Positions 36,242 through 46,678 of a DNA stretch of 64,000 bases are shown here, piece after piece. The notes under the pieces are model-generated. The model saw nothing but the letters and a program-made list of their open reading frames with translations. It was not told where the DNA came from and ran no database searches. Position numbers and translations under genes: made by a program. This DNA is from an uncultured Alphaproteobacteria bacterium. GTDB lineage: Bacteria > Pseudomonadota > Alphaproteobacteria > CAAHEQ01 > UBA3637. Every line of letters begins with the position of its first letter. Positions within the stretch are counted from its first letter, which is position 1. The stretch lies in contig CALXVP010000004.1 of the NCBI GenBank assembly GCA_944392125.1, positions 1 through 64,000 of the forward strand, written 5' to 3'.

Positions 36242-37864
36242 ATGAAAATTGTTGTGATCGGCGGTGGCGCAGGGGGATCCAGTTTTGCTGCCAGAATGAG
36301 GAGATTGGATAATCAGGCGGAAATTACGATTTTGGAAAAAACAAATGAAACGTCTATTGCGAGTTGCGGGTTGCCGTATTTTATCGGCAATGTTATTTCC
36401 GAGCGTAGTGCCATGCAGGTTGCAAGTCCTGCTTTTTTGAAACAATTGTTTGATATTGATGTGCGCTTAAATACAGGGGTTGCTCAAATCAATCCGAATG
36501 AAAAAACGGTTATTACCGAAAATGCAGAAGTGATTCCGTATGATAAACTTGTTTTGGCATTAGGGGCAAAACCGTTTGTCCCGCACGTAGAGGGCATGGA
36601 TTTATTACCTTGCTTTTCGGTTAAAATGTTACAAGATGCCGATCAAATCAAAGCCTTTATCAGCGAAAAGAAGCCACAAAAAGCCGTTGTTATCGGCGGT
36701 GGATTCATCGGTGTTGAAGTTGCCGAAAATTTGCGACATTTGGGATTGCAAACGGCGTTGATTGAACAGGCAGGTCAGGTGTTAATGCCGTTGGACGGCG
36801 ATATGGTTGCGCAAATTCACACAAAAATGCGTCAAAACGGTATCCGCCTCTATTTGAATAACGGGGTTCAAAAAATAAGTCAAGAGGGGGTTGTGCTGAT
36901 GTCAGGGCAGGTTGTCCCTGCCGATATGGTGATTTGGGCCATCGGTGTTCGCCCCGAAACGAAAATTGCAGGTAAAGCCGGTATACAAGTGAATGAACGC
37001 GGATTTATTGTAACGAATGAATATATGCAAACGAATTTGCCCGATATTTATGCTTGCGGTGATAGCGTGAGCGTGATTGATTTTGTGAGCAAACAGCAAA
37101 CGGCAATAGCGTTGGCGGGTCCGGCGAACAGACAGGGCAGATTGATAGCCGATCATATCGCCGATAATCACCCATATCCGTATACGGGCACACAAGGAAC
37201 AGGCATTGTTAAAGTGTTTGATTTAACGGCAGCTTTTACGGGTAATAACGAAAAGCAGCTAGAGCGAAACAAAACGGCGTATGAAAAAATGCTGATTATG
37301 GGTTCTTCGCATGCCGGATATTATCCGAATGCGGAAGCATTAACACTTAAAGTGTTGTATGATAACAAAACGGGTAAAATTTTGGGTGCGCAGTGCATTG
37401 GAAGAGAAGGCGTAGATAAACGGATAGATGTGATTGCCACTATAATGCGTTTAGGTGGAACGGTTGCGGATTTACGGGATGCGGAATTATGCTATGCACC
37501 GCCGTATTCGGGTGCGAAAGATCCGATTAACTTGATTGGTATGGCGATTGAGAATGTGCGACAAGGGCTTGTGAAGCCATATTTCGGATTAGATTTTGAA
37601 AATATGGTTGTGGTAGATGTGCGTCCGCCACAGGTTTATGCACAAGAGCATATTGCGGGAGCCATTAACATTCCGGCAGGGCAAATACGCAGTCGCTTAA
37701 ACGAGTTGCCGAAAGATAAGACCATTATGGTGCATTGCTTTAAAGGATATACGAGTTATGTTGTTGCGCGTATTTTGATGCAAAACGGATTCAAGCATGT
37801 TTTAAGTTATGCCGGCGGATGGAATTTTTATAAAAGTCTTGTCACTGATGAAAAAAAAGAGTAG
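36242..37864 (+). CDS. CoA-disulfide reductase-like flavoprotein fused to rhodanese
   Basis: 540 residues. Residues 1-440 are a pyridine-nucleotide disulfide oxidoreductase: FAD motif VVIGGGAGGSSFAAR, the single active cysteine Cys42 in IASCGLPYFIG (as in CoA-disulfide reductase and NADH oxidase/peroxidase), the NADH motif AVVIGGGFIGVEVAENL, and IYACGDSV for the flavin. Residues 450-540 are a rhodanese domain with active Cys near 499 in VHCFKGYTSY. The fusion matches the CoADR-RHD type, which reduces CoA disulfides or persulfides. AGAAAGGAGAAGGGG ribosome site. Role in redox or sulfur balance is inferred. Confidence 0.88.
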   Translation: MKIVVIGGGAGGSSFAARMRRLDNQAEITILEKTNETSIASCGLPYFIGNVISERSAMQVASPAFLKQLFDIDVRLNTGVAQINPNEKTVITENAEVIPYDKLVLALGAKPFVPHVEGMDLLPCFSVKMLQDADQIKAFISEKKPQKAVVIGGGFIGVEVAENLRHLGLQTALIEQAGQVLMPLDGDMVAQIHTKMRQNGIRLYLNNGVQKISQEGVVLMSGQVVPADMVIWAIGVRPETKIAGKAGIQVNERGFIVTNEYMQTNLPDIYACGDSVSVIDFVSKQQTAIALAGPANRQGRLIADHIADNHPYPYTGTQGTGIVKVFDLTAAFTGNNEKQLERNKTAYEKMLIMGSSHAGYYPNAEALTLKVLYDNKTGKILGAQCIGREGVDKRIDVIATIMRLGGTVADLRDAELCYAPPYSGAKDPINLIGMAIENVRQGLVKPYFGLDFENMVVVDVRPPQVYAQEHIAGAINIPAGQIRSRLNELPKDKTIMVHCFKGYTSYVVARILMQNGFKHVLSYAGGWNFYKSLVTDEKKE

Positions 37865-37867
37865 AAT
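37839..37867 (+). promoter_or_regulatory. Promoter of the Cys-His-Asp protein
   Basis: TTGTCA (37839-37844), 17 bp, TAGAAT (37862-37867), overlapping the end of the upstream gene; leader of about 27 nt. Confidence 0.6.
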
Positions 37868-37900
37868 AAGATTGTAGAAATTTTTAAGGGAGTATATATT

Positions 37901-38689
37901 ATGACGGATGAGGAGGGTAAAAACAGCTTAAATTTAGCTGAAATTCATTCACTTTTGGAGAAGTATCCGACAAGTTTATTGCCAAAAACAAGTTTTAGTT
38001 TGAATTCGGAGGCGTTTTTGGGTAATCGGATTTTGAGAAAATACGATGAAAAATTACCTCCTAATACTTATTTATCAAAATCATGGTTGGTAGGGCAGTT
38101 GGTTTATAATAAGAATTTAACGCCAAACGATATTCGGTTTATACAAGAGTCGTTGGATTGTTTGGCAAAACCCGAGTCGCAAGAAGCCTATCAGAAAGTG
38201 CAAAGGAATCCGACCGTTGAAAATATTTTGCAACAAGGGGTTGCGAATTGCGGAGAGTTAGCGGACAGCGCTTTACCGCTGTTTCCGAAAGGAACGCCTG
38301 TTTTAAGAGCCAACATTAAGGTTAAGATTCCGACTGAGAGATTCGCGGAAAAGGGCGTTTTATCCAATCGTTCCGAATTACCGTCGGAAATTGAATTGCA
38401 ACACGTTTTTTTAATTTACGCCGGTAAAGACGACATAATGACACCTTTTTTACTTAAAAAGAATTTAAATTCACCGCAAGCACAGGGGTTAGATATTTGG
38501 AAACGTAAGACAGGGAGTGTTTGTGAATTGTGTCGGATGCACTTGAAAGAGCTAGGTGTTCAATCGGGCGTTTTGGAAGTTGTGAATATTGAAACGGGGC
38601 AAAAATCGGTGTTGAAGGTTAATCGAAACGGCGTTGTGCAATCGGATAATCTATTGAATCATTCCAATGTATTTTCAAAGGAGAGATAG
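37901..38689 (+). CDS. Unrecognised protein with a papain/transglutaminase-like Cys-His-Asp pattern
   Basis: 262 residues, no signal peptide. I do not recognise the family. A cysteine in a helix-start context, VANCGELADSALPLF (Cys117), is followed by ELQHVFLIYAG (His168) and GLDIW (Asp198). This order and spacing resemble papain- or transglutaminase-fold hydrolases, a fold common in secreted effectors. A later CELC (208-211) might bind metal. AAGGGAG site and an own promoter point to independent expression. It stands between the HELLH paralogues and a stretch of decaying genes. Activity is inferred only from the motif order. Confidence 0.6.
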   Translation: MTDEEGKNSLNLAEIHSLLEKYPTSLLPKTSFSLNSEAFLGNRILRKYDEKLPPNTYLSKSWLVGQLVYNKNLTPNDIRFIQESLDCLAKPESQEAYQKVQRNPTVENILQQGVANCGELADSALPLFPKGTPVLRANIKVKIPTERFAEKGVLSNRSELPSEIELQHVFLIYAGKDDIMTPFLLKKNLNSPQAQGLDIWKRKTGSVCELCRMHLKELGVQSGVLEVVNIETGQKSVLKVNRNGVVQSDNLLNHSNVFSKER

Positions 38690-38771
38690 GTTGTCAAAAA
38701 ACAAGAAATCAGCATTTGAGACTTATCTCTTTTTTGAAGATATTATTTTGCTCCATAAAGAGTGTTTCCTG

Positions 38772-39790
38772 TTACTCTCGGGAACGACCGCCTTTCATAA
38801 AGCGCAACAATTTATCAAATTTATTTTGTCTTTGGAATGCAACAAAATGTGAATGTCCGGTATATTGTTTTTTGGCTTCTAAATAGCCAGAGATATCAGG
38901 TGCAGTCAATTCTTTTTTTGATAACGCTTGAGCATATCGGGCATATTGATTATAAGTGAGTTCGGATTTTTGATACGCAATAATTTTTAGCTGATATTTC
39001 TTTGCCAGATATTGAAATGCCTGATATGAAAATTTATACTGATGATGCGGCGGAATATTCAGCCAACTGCCACCGTTGACTGTCAGCATTCCGTCAGGAT
39101 CCGGCATGCCGAATATCAAAACGCCGTTTTCTTTAAGCAAGTTTAAGCAGTTTTTCATAAATATGGCATTATCGTGAACGTGTTCCATTACTTCAAATGC
39201 GCAGACAATATCAAATTTTTCATTGATTACTGAAATATCTTCCGAATATGTTTCAAAACCCTTTTCACGGCAAACTTGTTCCGCTTTTTGATTATATTCG
39301 CTGGCAACAATACGCGGAACCATATATTGTATACGCTCCAAAAAGGCTCCATCGCCTGATCCGATTTCAATTAAACTGTTTGGTTTTAAATTTTAGATGC
39401 TGAACCAAATTCCCAACGAAACTGAGTGTAGTAATCAATATTATCCATCAATTTTTCATAAAACAATGCACTATCGGGAAGATGATAGTTATAAAAATGC
39501 AAGCCACAGTTTAAGCAACGTCTTTCTTCTAAAAAAGAATGTCGATAAACATCGGCAATCGGGTTAAATTTGGCTCGTTTGACCCATTCATCTATCATTT
39601 CGTCAATAGAGAATTTTCCAATCGTAATAAAGCGTTCAGGTTTCCCATCTCCATGACATAGTGGGCAAGAGCAGACTTTCTCTTTCTCTGTTATTTTTTG
39701 TATACTTGGGTCAGAAGGAGGGAGGTACATGAAATCATTATTATTGTGAAATCGATGTGGACCTAAATGTGTTGCATAAAAATCACTCAT
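38772..39790 (-). pseudogene. SAM-dependent methyltransferase split by a frameshift
   Basis: Two minus-strand frames join into one protein of about 339 residues. The 5' part (39790 to 39386) has an N-terminal zinc-type pair, CSCPLC near 41-46 and CLNC near 94-97. The 3' part supplies the SAM fold. Motif I, SLIEIGSGDGAFLE, lies before the first ATG of the 3' frame and in that frame, and DIVCAFEVMEHVHDN follows. The break is a -1 shift at an AAAA run (39391-39394): restoring one A joins SASK to NLKPNSLIEIG. A recent mutation is most likely; a sequencing error or slippage cannot be excluded. Confidence 0.82.
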
Positions 39791-39918
39791 GTATCTTTCT
39801 CCGATAAAATAATTGTGATAAATACAAAAATTATGAGCTGTTTAATACAAATAAAATTTTTTGTCAATGGGTTTTTTAATAAAAAATTTTGTTTGAAAAA
39901 AGTTAACAAATAAAATTA

Positions 39919-39947
39919 TTGACAGTTAAAATGAGGTGTGTTATATC
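39919..39947 (+). promoter_or_regulatory. Promoter of the MFS transporter
   Basis: A consensus TTGACA (39919-39924), 17 bp, TATATC (39942-39947). Confidence 0.7.
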
Positions 39948-39994
39948 AGCATTATTTCCTTGACTGGAAAAGTTAAAATGGGAAGAAGTAACTT

Positions 39995-41197
39995 ATGAGT
40001 GAAACAAGAAAAAATATTTATTTACTGATTGCAACAAATTGTTTAAATACAATTTATTTTATTTTCTTGAATACTTTTTTAATTTCTTTTTTATTTAAAC
40101 ACACAACCGAAAATGTATCTGAAATCAGCCTCTATAATTTTATGGGTTATTTGACGGTTGGTATTTTAGCTTATGCTACGGGAAATTGGGTGAAACGAGG
40201 GAATCGCTTGTTGATGTATGAACTGGGCATTCTCGGAACATTTATTTTCTTTGTGGCTTTTATTTTTTTGCAAGAAAAAATCACAAATCATGTTATTCTT
40301 TGTGGTATTATCTTTGGGATTATTACGGCATTGAAAGCATTTCCTGTTAATTTGATTATTGCTGATAATGTGGCAGCTTCACAGTTGATTGCTTTTAAGG
40401 GATATTTGGAAAGCATCAAAAATATTGTTAAAATTGCAACACCCGTGATATTGGGTTTTTTCCTGACGTTTGATTCTTATTTTCATACAGTTGCATTTTT
40501 AGCGCTTTTATCGCTTGTTGAATTTGTTTTGTTTGCACAGATAAAGGCGCCGAGGCAGAAACAACTGCCAAAATTAAAAATTAAAGAATATTGTCTTGAA
40601 AGCAGAAAAAACTCTTTTGTGAATTACCTTTACGGTATTGAATTTTGCAGGGGAATTACAATTGAGGGCGGTTTATTAACATTGATTACACTTTACACTG
40701 TTTATCTTTTTAAAACAGATTTTAATTTGGGCTTGATCAGTTCTATTTTCGGCGGTTTTATCATTGTGTTTAATTTTATATTCGGTCGTTATTGTAAATA
40801 TAAATACTTTGCAAATATTTTGTTAGTAACGGGGATTTTAGTTGTCTTATCGGTTATTATTTTTATTTTCTTTCCTAATAGAACAAATTTTATTTTTTAT
40901 AATTTCTGCTTCACGGTTGTATCTCAGTTTATGCGGATGATTTGTGATATCAATATATTTAATGTTTCCAATATGACGGAAATAAAACAATATAAAAATG
41001 AGTATTTTATTGTTAGGGAGATATTTTTGAATATAGGGCGACTTGTTAGTTTTGGTATGTTATATATCCTTGGGGTTATTGCACATTTTGAAATTTTAAA
41101 GTATTTCTTATTGGTATTAACAGTTTTTATTGCATTAATGTGTTATTACGGCATACGCCTCAATCATCGTTTCATTAAAACAGGCCGATTGACCTGA
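39995..41197 (+). CDS. Major facilitator superfamily-like transporter
   Basis: A 400-residue integral membrane protein with about 11-12 hydrophobic helices and short basic cytoplasmic loops (GNWVKRGNR near 70, KAPRQKQLPKLKIKEY near 187). The layout, two bundles around a central loop, fits MFS, but no substrate motif is clear. It is AT-rich with heavy use of TTT and ATT, more so than housekeeping genes here, as in much of the accessory stretch. Ribosome site GGGAAGAAG. It may have moved or decayed with its neighbours. Confidence 0.7.
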   Translation: MSETRKNIYLLIATNCLNTIYFIFLNTFLISFLFKHTTENVSEISLYNFMGYLTVGILAYATGNWVKRGNRLLMYELGILGTFIFFVAFIFLQEKITNHVILCGIIFGIITALKAFPVNLIIADNVAASQLIAFKGYLESIKNIVKIATPVILGFFLTFDSYFHTVAFLALLSLVEFVLFAQIKAPRQKQLPKLKIKEYCLESRKNSFVNYLYGIEFCRGITIEGGLLTLITLYTVYLFKTDFNLGLISSIFGGFIIVFNFIFGRYCKYKYFANILLVTGILVVLSVIIFIFFPNRTNFIFYNFCFTVVSQFMRMICDINIFNVSNMTEIKQYKNEYFIVREIFLNIGRLVSFGMLYILGVIAHFEILKYFLLVLTVFIALMCYYGIRLNHRFIKTGRLT

Positions 41198-41243
41198 TTT
41201 TTTTGTGCATGCAATAAGTTTCAAAATAATTTATTGTTTTTTA

Positions 41244-41272
41244 TTGAAAAAATCAATTAGATGAAATATGAT
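41244..41272 (+). promoter_or_regulatory. Promoter of the HAD-like gene
   Basis: TTGAAA (41244-41249), 17 bp, TATGAT (41267-41272). Confidence 0.6.
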
Positions 41273-41309
41273 ACAATATGATTCATTGAATTATGGTTAT
41301 GGGGTGAAA

Positions 41310-41939
41310 ATGAATATCGGGCTGGATATTGATGGTGTTTTGAATGATGCCGAATCTTTTGTAATAGAATACGGTCAACGGTTTTTAAATAAATATCCCG
41401 TCAATTACGCGGGCGACGATATTGCCGAAGTATTCGGTGTGAGTCAAGAAACGGAAGATGCTTTTTGGAATCAAATGATACATACGTATGCGACTTGTTA
41501 TCCCGCGCGTTCCGGCGCTTCAACGCTCACACGTCAATTACGGAAAGAGGGACATCGTATTGTTATCATTACCAACCGTTGCCGTAATCTTTCATATTGC
41601 GATATATCCGTTGATGAAATGAAACAATATATTAAAGATTGGCTAAACCGATGGAATATTGAATATGATGAAATTGTGTTTAACACCGTTAAAAGTAAAT
41701 TATCGGCTTGTTTAGAGCATCATATTGATGTGATGATTGAAGATTCTTTAAAACGCATTGAACCGTTATTACCCTATATGCCTGTTATTTGCTATAAAAG
41801 TGCCTATAATGAAAACAGCTCGCTTAAAGGTATTCTTTATGCCGAAAATATGGATGAAGTGTATCATCTGATTCAAAAGATTAAAGAAGAAAAATCACTG
41901 CAAAACAAAAAAAATACCAACGATAATGGAAATATATGA
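41310..41939 (+). CDS. HAD-superfamily hydrolase, 5'(3')-nucleotidase-like
   Basis: A 209-residue HAD enzyme. Motif I is GLDIDGVLND (Asp6, Asp8), motif II IVIITNR (Thr near 91), and motif III with IDVMIEDS near 150 carries the metal-binding aspartate. The four-helix cap between motifs I and II is like that of small 5'(3')-deoxyribonucleotidases and the uncharacterised YorS-type proteins. Start set at 41310 (GGGGTGA before ATG), which places the catalytic motif at the N-terminus. The 3' end overlaps the convergent transporter gene by 45 bp. Confidence 0.75.
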   Translation: MNIGLDIDGVLNDAESFVIEYGQRFLNKYPVNYAGDDIAEVFGVSQETEDAFWNQMIHTYATCYPARSGASTLTRQLRKEGHRIVIITNRCRNLSYCDISVDEMKQYIKDWLNRWNIEYDEIVFNTVKSKLSACLEHHIDVMIEDSLKRIEPLLPYMPVICYKSAYNENSSLKGILYAENMDEVYHLIQKIKEEKSLQNKKNTNDNGNI

Positions 41940-42779
41940 AATTAATTTTTTGACGGTTGTTTTTTTGCTGAAATCTTCTTTAAAGCGATTTCCGAAAATT
42001 TTATATAATAAATAAGCCTCTAATAAAGCAAAAATACTTTGGGAGGAACTGATTGATTTTGTAATTAAAACAGGCAGATGAACCAAAGCAACCGTTGAGG
42101 CAAGTGAACCGCTTTGCGTGAGAAACTCATTTAAAAAAAATAATTTGAGCTTTGATTTATATATGGAAAAATCGTGCACAATATCTTTGCGATAGCTTGG
42201 GATAAGTAAAAATGAAAAAGCGATAAGCGTGGCTAAGGAAGAAATCCAAAAGAGAACGGTTACAAAATCAACCCGTTGCAAAGAATATTTTGAAAGCACG
42301 GATGATAACGATAAAATAAGTGAGACGATTAACATCAAAAAGAAAGCAATGTTCAATTTTAATTTTTTAATATCAAAGTTTAAACAAAATGCCGATAATA
42401 CAATAATACCAAAGCCAACATATTGCGCAAACTCTAATTTTTCATCAACGATAAAAAAGGCCAACACGGGAACGGCAACTTTACCGAGCGAGAAAAGCGC
42501 GACCACAACAGAGGTATCAATATGGCGCAAGGCGGAGTAATAAGGAATTTGATAAAATACCTCTACGCAAGCAATCATCAATAAAACGATAAAAATTTGA
42601 AAAGGAGGGATACTCGGAGTGCCGAAAAAAAATAAAAACGGTATCAGGAGCATATTGGTAATTGTGGCATAAAATACCAAAGAAGATGTTTTTTTAAAGA
42701 TATTATTTGAAAAATGCGAATCCACAATACAAGAAAGTGCATGTAAAATCGGCGCAAAAAAAGCAATAAGAATATACAT
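41895..42779 (-). CDS. EamA/DMT-family transporter
   Basis: A 294-residue protein with ten hydrophobic helices in two repeated halves, as in EamA drug/metabolite transporters. The first half ends with ALFSLGKVAVPVLAFFIVDE, a typical EamA feature just before the fifth helix. The substrate is unknown. It converges on and overlaps the HAD gene; no clear ribosome site is seen upstream of the ATG, and the flanking gene is degraded. Confidence 0.7.
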   Translation of the reverse strand: MYILIAFFAPILHALSCIVDSHFSNNIFKKTSSLVFYATITNMLLIPFLFFFGTPSIPPFQIFIVLLMIACVEVFYQIPYYSALRHIDTSVVVALFSLGKVAVPVLAFFIVDEKLEFAQYVGFGIIVLSAFCLNFDIKKLKLNIAFFLMLIVSLILSLSSVLSKYSLQRVDFVTVLFWISSLATLIAFSFLLIPSYRKDIVHDFSIYKSKLKLFFLNEFLTQSGSLASTVALVHLPVLITKSISSSQSIFALLEAYLLYKIFGNRFKEDFSKKTTVKKLISYISIIVGIFFVLQ

Positions 42780-42932
42780 AAAGCCTCGTTGATTCGTTTA
42801 AAGCAATCCTCACGCGTTGCGTATTATTTGATAATTATGCAAAATTTAATAAAAGTCAACAAAAAAATGCGTCATATAAGCTTAAATAGGATAAGATTTT
42901 GATATGTTTAAAAAATCAGGATTTGCGTTTCA

Positions 42933-43448
42933 TTAAATACAATGTTCTTTGAGTGCCCGAAAATTCGTAAACAGATGTTTTTGAGTGTGAACTAAATACT
43001 CGTTCGGAAAATGATATTTAATTTGATAGCCGTTTTCTCTGAATGTATCAATAACGGTAGAGGGCGTTTTTTGTTTCAGTATATCCGATACGGTTGCTGT
43101 TGATGTATTTATATCGCTTTTATAAGTCAATAGCGAAAAAATAGAGGCTCTGGTTGTTGGGCAAACCGCATAAAAATCATTGTAAATTTTGAAATCATTT
43201 TCTTGCAAATAATGATAAAACGATTCATTTTTAAAATTGTATATTTTTGTTAGTGCTTCTTGCCCTTGATAGGATTCCATTATAAAGAGATAAACATTCG
43301 GTTTATGTGCAAATACGGGGATATTTTGAGTTTGTATAGGTGCTTGCGGTTGTTTGGATAAAAAGAGAGATTTAATGTTTTCCGTATGACTTGCAATATG
43401 TAAACAAGACATAATCAAAACAATCACTTGATAAAATAACGAAAGCAA
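42933..43448 (-). pseudogene. Truncated sulfatase/phosphoethanolamine-transferase-like fragment
   Basis: This fragment keeps the beginning of an alkaline-phosphatase-fold sulfatase domain: PNVYLFIMESYQG for the first metal-binding strand, and FYAVCPTTRASIFSLLTYKS around the nucleophile. The rest, including the HGSH-type metal ligands, is missing: the frame stops 50 residues after YKS. Upstream, the same frame continues past a TAG with hydrophobic sequence, which suggests a lost membrane domain. The start would be a TTG without a ribosome site. I read it as a remnant of a larger gene. Confidence 0.65.
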
Positions 43449-43722
43449 AGATACCTATTGAGAATATGGAACTATCACTTCCAAAAATGAAACAGCGGTA
43501 ATTTTATTTTTTGAATAAAGTAGTTATAGCGGTGAATGCAAATCAAATTGCTTTTTTGTTGAAAACTTGCTGAAACGGAAAAGAAATTACCGATGTGTAA
43601 TTTAGCCCAATTATCGAGCTAAAAATGGTAATTTTCGCATTTTTTTGCACAAAAATGAATATGATTGAATAAACTTTCCGCACACACGCATATAATATGT
43701 TGTATAAATAGACGTTTATATG

Positions 43723-45021
43723 CTATAACCCGTTTGCTTTTAGGAAATCTTTATTTTCATTTTCTTTTAATAAATCTATTCCTCTTTCATCGAAGATTTC
43801 GCAAACATCTTTAAATGTGAGCAGATTATTCCAATTATTATCCCAATGCACATTTTCAATAGAAACGCCTTGCTCTTCCGCTACCAGTGACATGATGATA
43901 AATTTTCTAGTCATCTCTAATTCCGTGTATATATCGGTAGCTATTCTTGTTTTAAGGCTATCATTTAACAATGCATTCTCAACATCTTCTATCGTGTAGT
44001 TATGTTTTGATAAGCCGGCATTCAGCTGATTTATTTCATGCGAAAAATAGCTTAGAAATTCATTTGGATATTTTTTGATTATGTATCCTTCTTTTTGGCA
44101 CACTTCCTTATATCCTTTTGTATGTCTATATATAAAACCAACGGAGGCGCCTATTTTTTCCTGTTGTTCTTGAGTATATTCCCCTAAAAAAGAATATGAA
44201 TCTTTATCGTTTTGAAAAGATAAAACACCAAACAATATAAAACCGATTAACACAATGATGATTTCTTTTATATTCACGGTTATTTTAACTTTTTCATTTG
44301 AATGGGAGATATTGTAATCATTAATCTTTTTCTGAACAATTGCCAAGAATAACACAGATATTAAAAATAAAATTAATTGTAATACAATGATAGAATAAAT
44401 CGTAGTTGCATCTTGAAATGTTTCAAAATATCTATCAAAAAAAATCGGAATTAAAGCACAAAATAAAAATCCGATACCAAGGTATTGTAATTGAATGCTG
44501 GAATGAATGGATTTGCCGATTTTGGCAAACAATGAGGGAGCAGTTAAATGAATTAACCACCCTCTGACAAACGGAGAAACATCATCTTTCGTTGTCAACT
44601 GATACGTTTCCCAATGTTTGTATCCCCAATAAAGACTGTATAATCCGCAAGATAAGATCATAAAAAGAACAAGCTTTACTACTGATACGGAATGATAGGA
44701 TACAATTTTGTTCAAATCGGCATTTTGATGATTTTTGATATAGTTTTCTAAATATCTTTTGCAGAGTGGATTTGCCGAAAACCCGGCAATCAAATGCATT
44801 ATTAAAAATGCTATTAAGTATATATTGCTTTCGGCTGATATAGCTTCAAAAATCCGGTATAAAATCAATGGGGCTATAAAAAATACAGCGAACCATACAT
44901 ACATTCTTTTATAGAGAAAATATAATGATGAAAATAAAAATGCCCAAATATTAAAAACTGAATTGTATTTATTGTTACTTAATTCATCTTGATATTTTTT
45001 CACATAATCTAATGTATTCAT
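43723..45021 (-). CDS. Multi-pass membrane protein with DUF2628-like start
   Basis: 432 residues. The N-terminus (FNIWAFLFSSLYFLYKRMYV, residues 23-42) is typical of DUF2628 proteins, which sit in the inner membrane with unknown function. A second part, ILSCGLYSLYWGYKHWETY near 128-146, resembles DUF4234. About eight helices precede a soluble, charged C-terminal domain of about 150 residues (FIYRHTKGYKEVCQ, then VHWDNNWNNLLTF). Start at 45021, with GGGGAGA seven bases upstream. The combination of the two membrane domains with a soluble tail is unusual. It lies alone, after tRNA-Thr on the same strand. Confidence 0.7.
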   Translation of the reverse strand: MNTLDYVKKYQDELSNNKYNSVFNIWAFLFSSLYFLYKRMYVWFAVFFIAPLILYRIFEAISAESNIYLIAFLIMHLIAGFSANPLCKRYLENYIKNHQNADLNKIVSYHSVSVVKLVLFMILSCGLYSLYWGYKHWETYQLTTKDDVSPFVRGWLIHLTAPSLFAKIGKSIHSSIQLQYLGIGFLFCALIPIFFDRYFETFQDATTIYSIIVLQLILFLISVLFLAIVQKKINDYNISHSNEKVKITVNIKEIIIVLIGFILFGVLSFQNDKDSYSFLGEYTQEQQEKIGASVGFIYRHTKGYKEVCQKEGYIIKKYPNEFLSYFSHEINQLNAGLSKHNYTIEDVENALLNDSLKTRIATDIYTELEMTRKFIIMSLVAEEQGVSIENVHWDNNWNNLLTFKDVCEIFDERGIDLLKENENKDFLKANGL

Positions 45022-45060
45022 ACAAAATCTCCCCATGGGCGTAGTTTGATTTATATATTA

Positions 45061-45082
45061 AAAAAGCACCTTTTGCAGTGCT
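45061..45082 (-). terminator. Terminator of tRNA-Thr
   Basis: On the minus strand AGCAC, an 8-nt loop, GTGCT and a run of T; it lies 11 bp 3' of the tRNA. Confidence 0.75.
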
Positions 45083-45092
45083 GATTAAAAAC

Positions 45093-45167
<75 letters not shown>

Positions 45168-45181
45168 TTCTCTGTTTGACG

Positions 45182-45210
45182 TTTATATATGTCTTTTTCA
45201 AAATTGTCAA
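45182..45210 (-). promoter_or_regulatory. Promoter of tRNA-Thr
   Basis: On the minus strand a consensus TTGACA (45205-45210), 17 bp, TATAAA (45182-45187). Confidence 0.8.
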
Positions 45211-46615
<1,405 letters not shown>

Positions 46616-46678
46616 GCCGATGCGCCGTTTTTGGAGTAAAAGCGGATATAGAGGCTTTGTGTGCAAAAACAGCGGTAA

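Noticed and set aside
39386-39400. Programmed -1 frameshifting in the methyltransferase
   Set aside because: There is no canonical slippery heptamer in the zero frame and no clear downstream pseudoknot; an indel at the A-run explains it better.
43583-43636. A hairpin GAAATTACC/GGTAATTTTC with inner TAGC/GCTA in the gap before the DUF2628-like gene
   Set aside because: It could be a terminator or RNA element, but orientation and partner gene are unclear and the pairing has a bulge.
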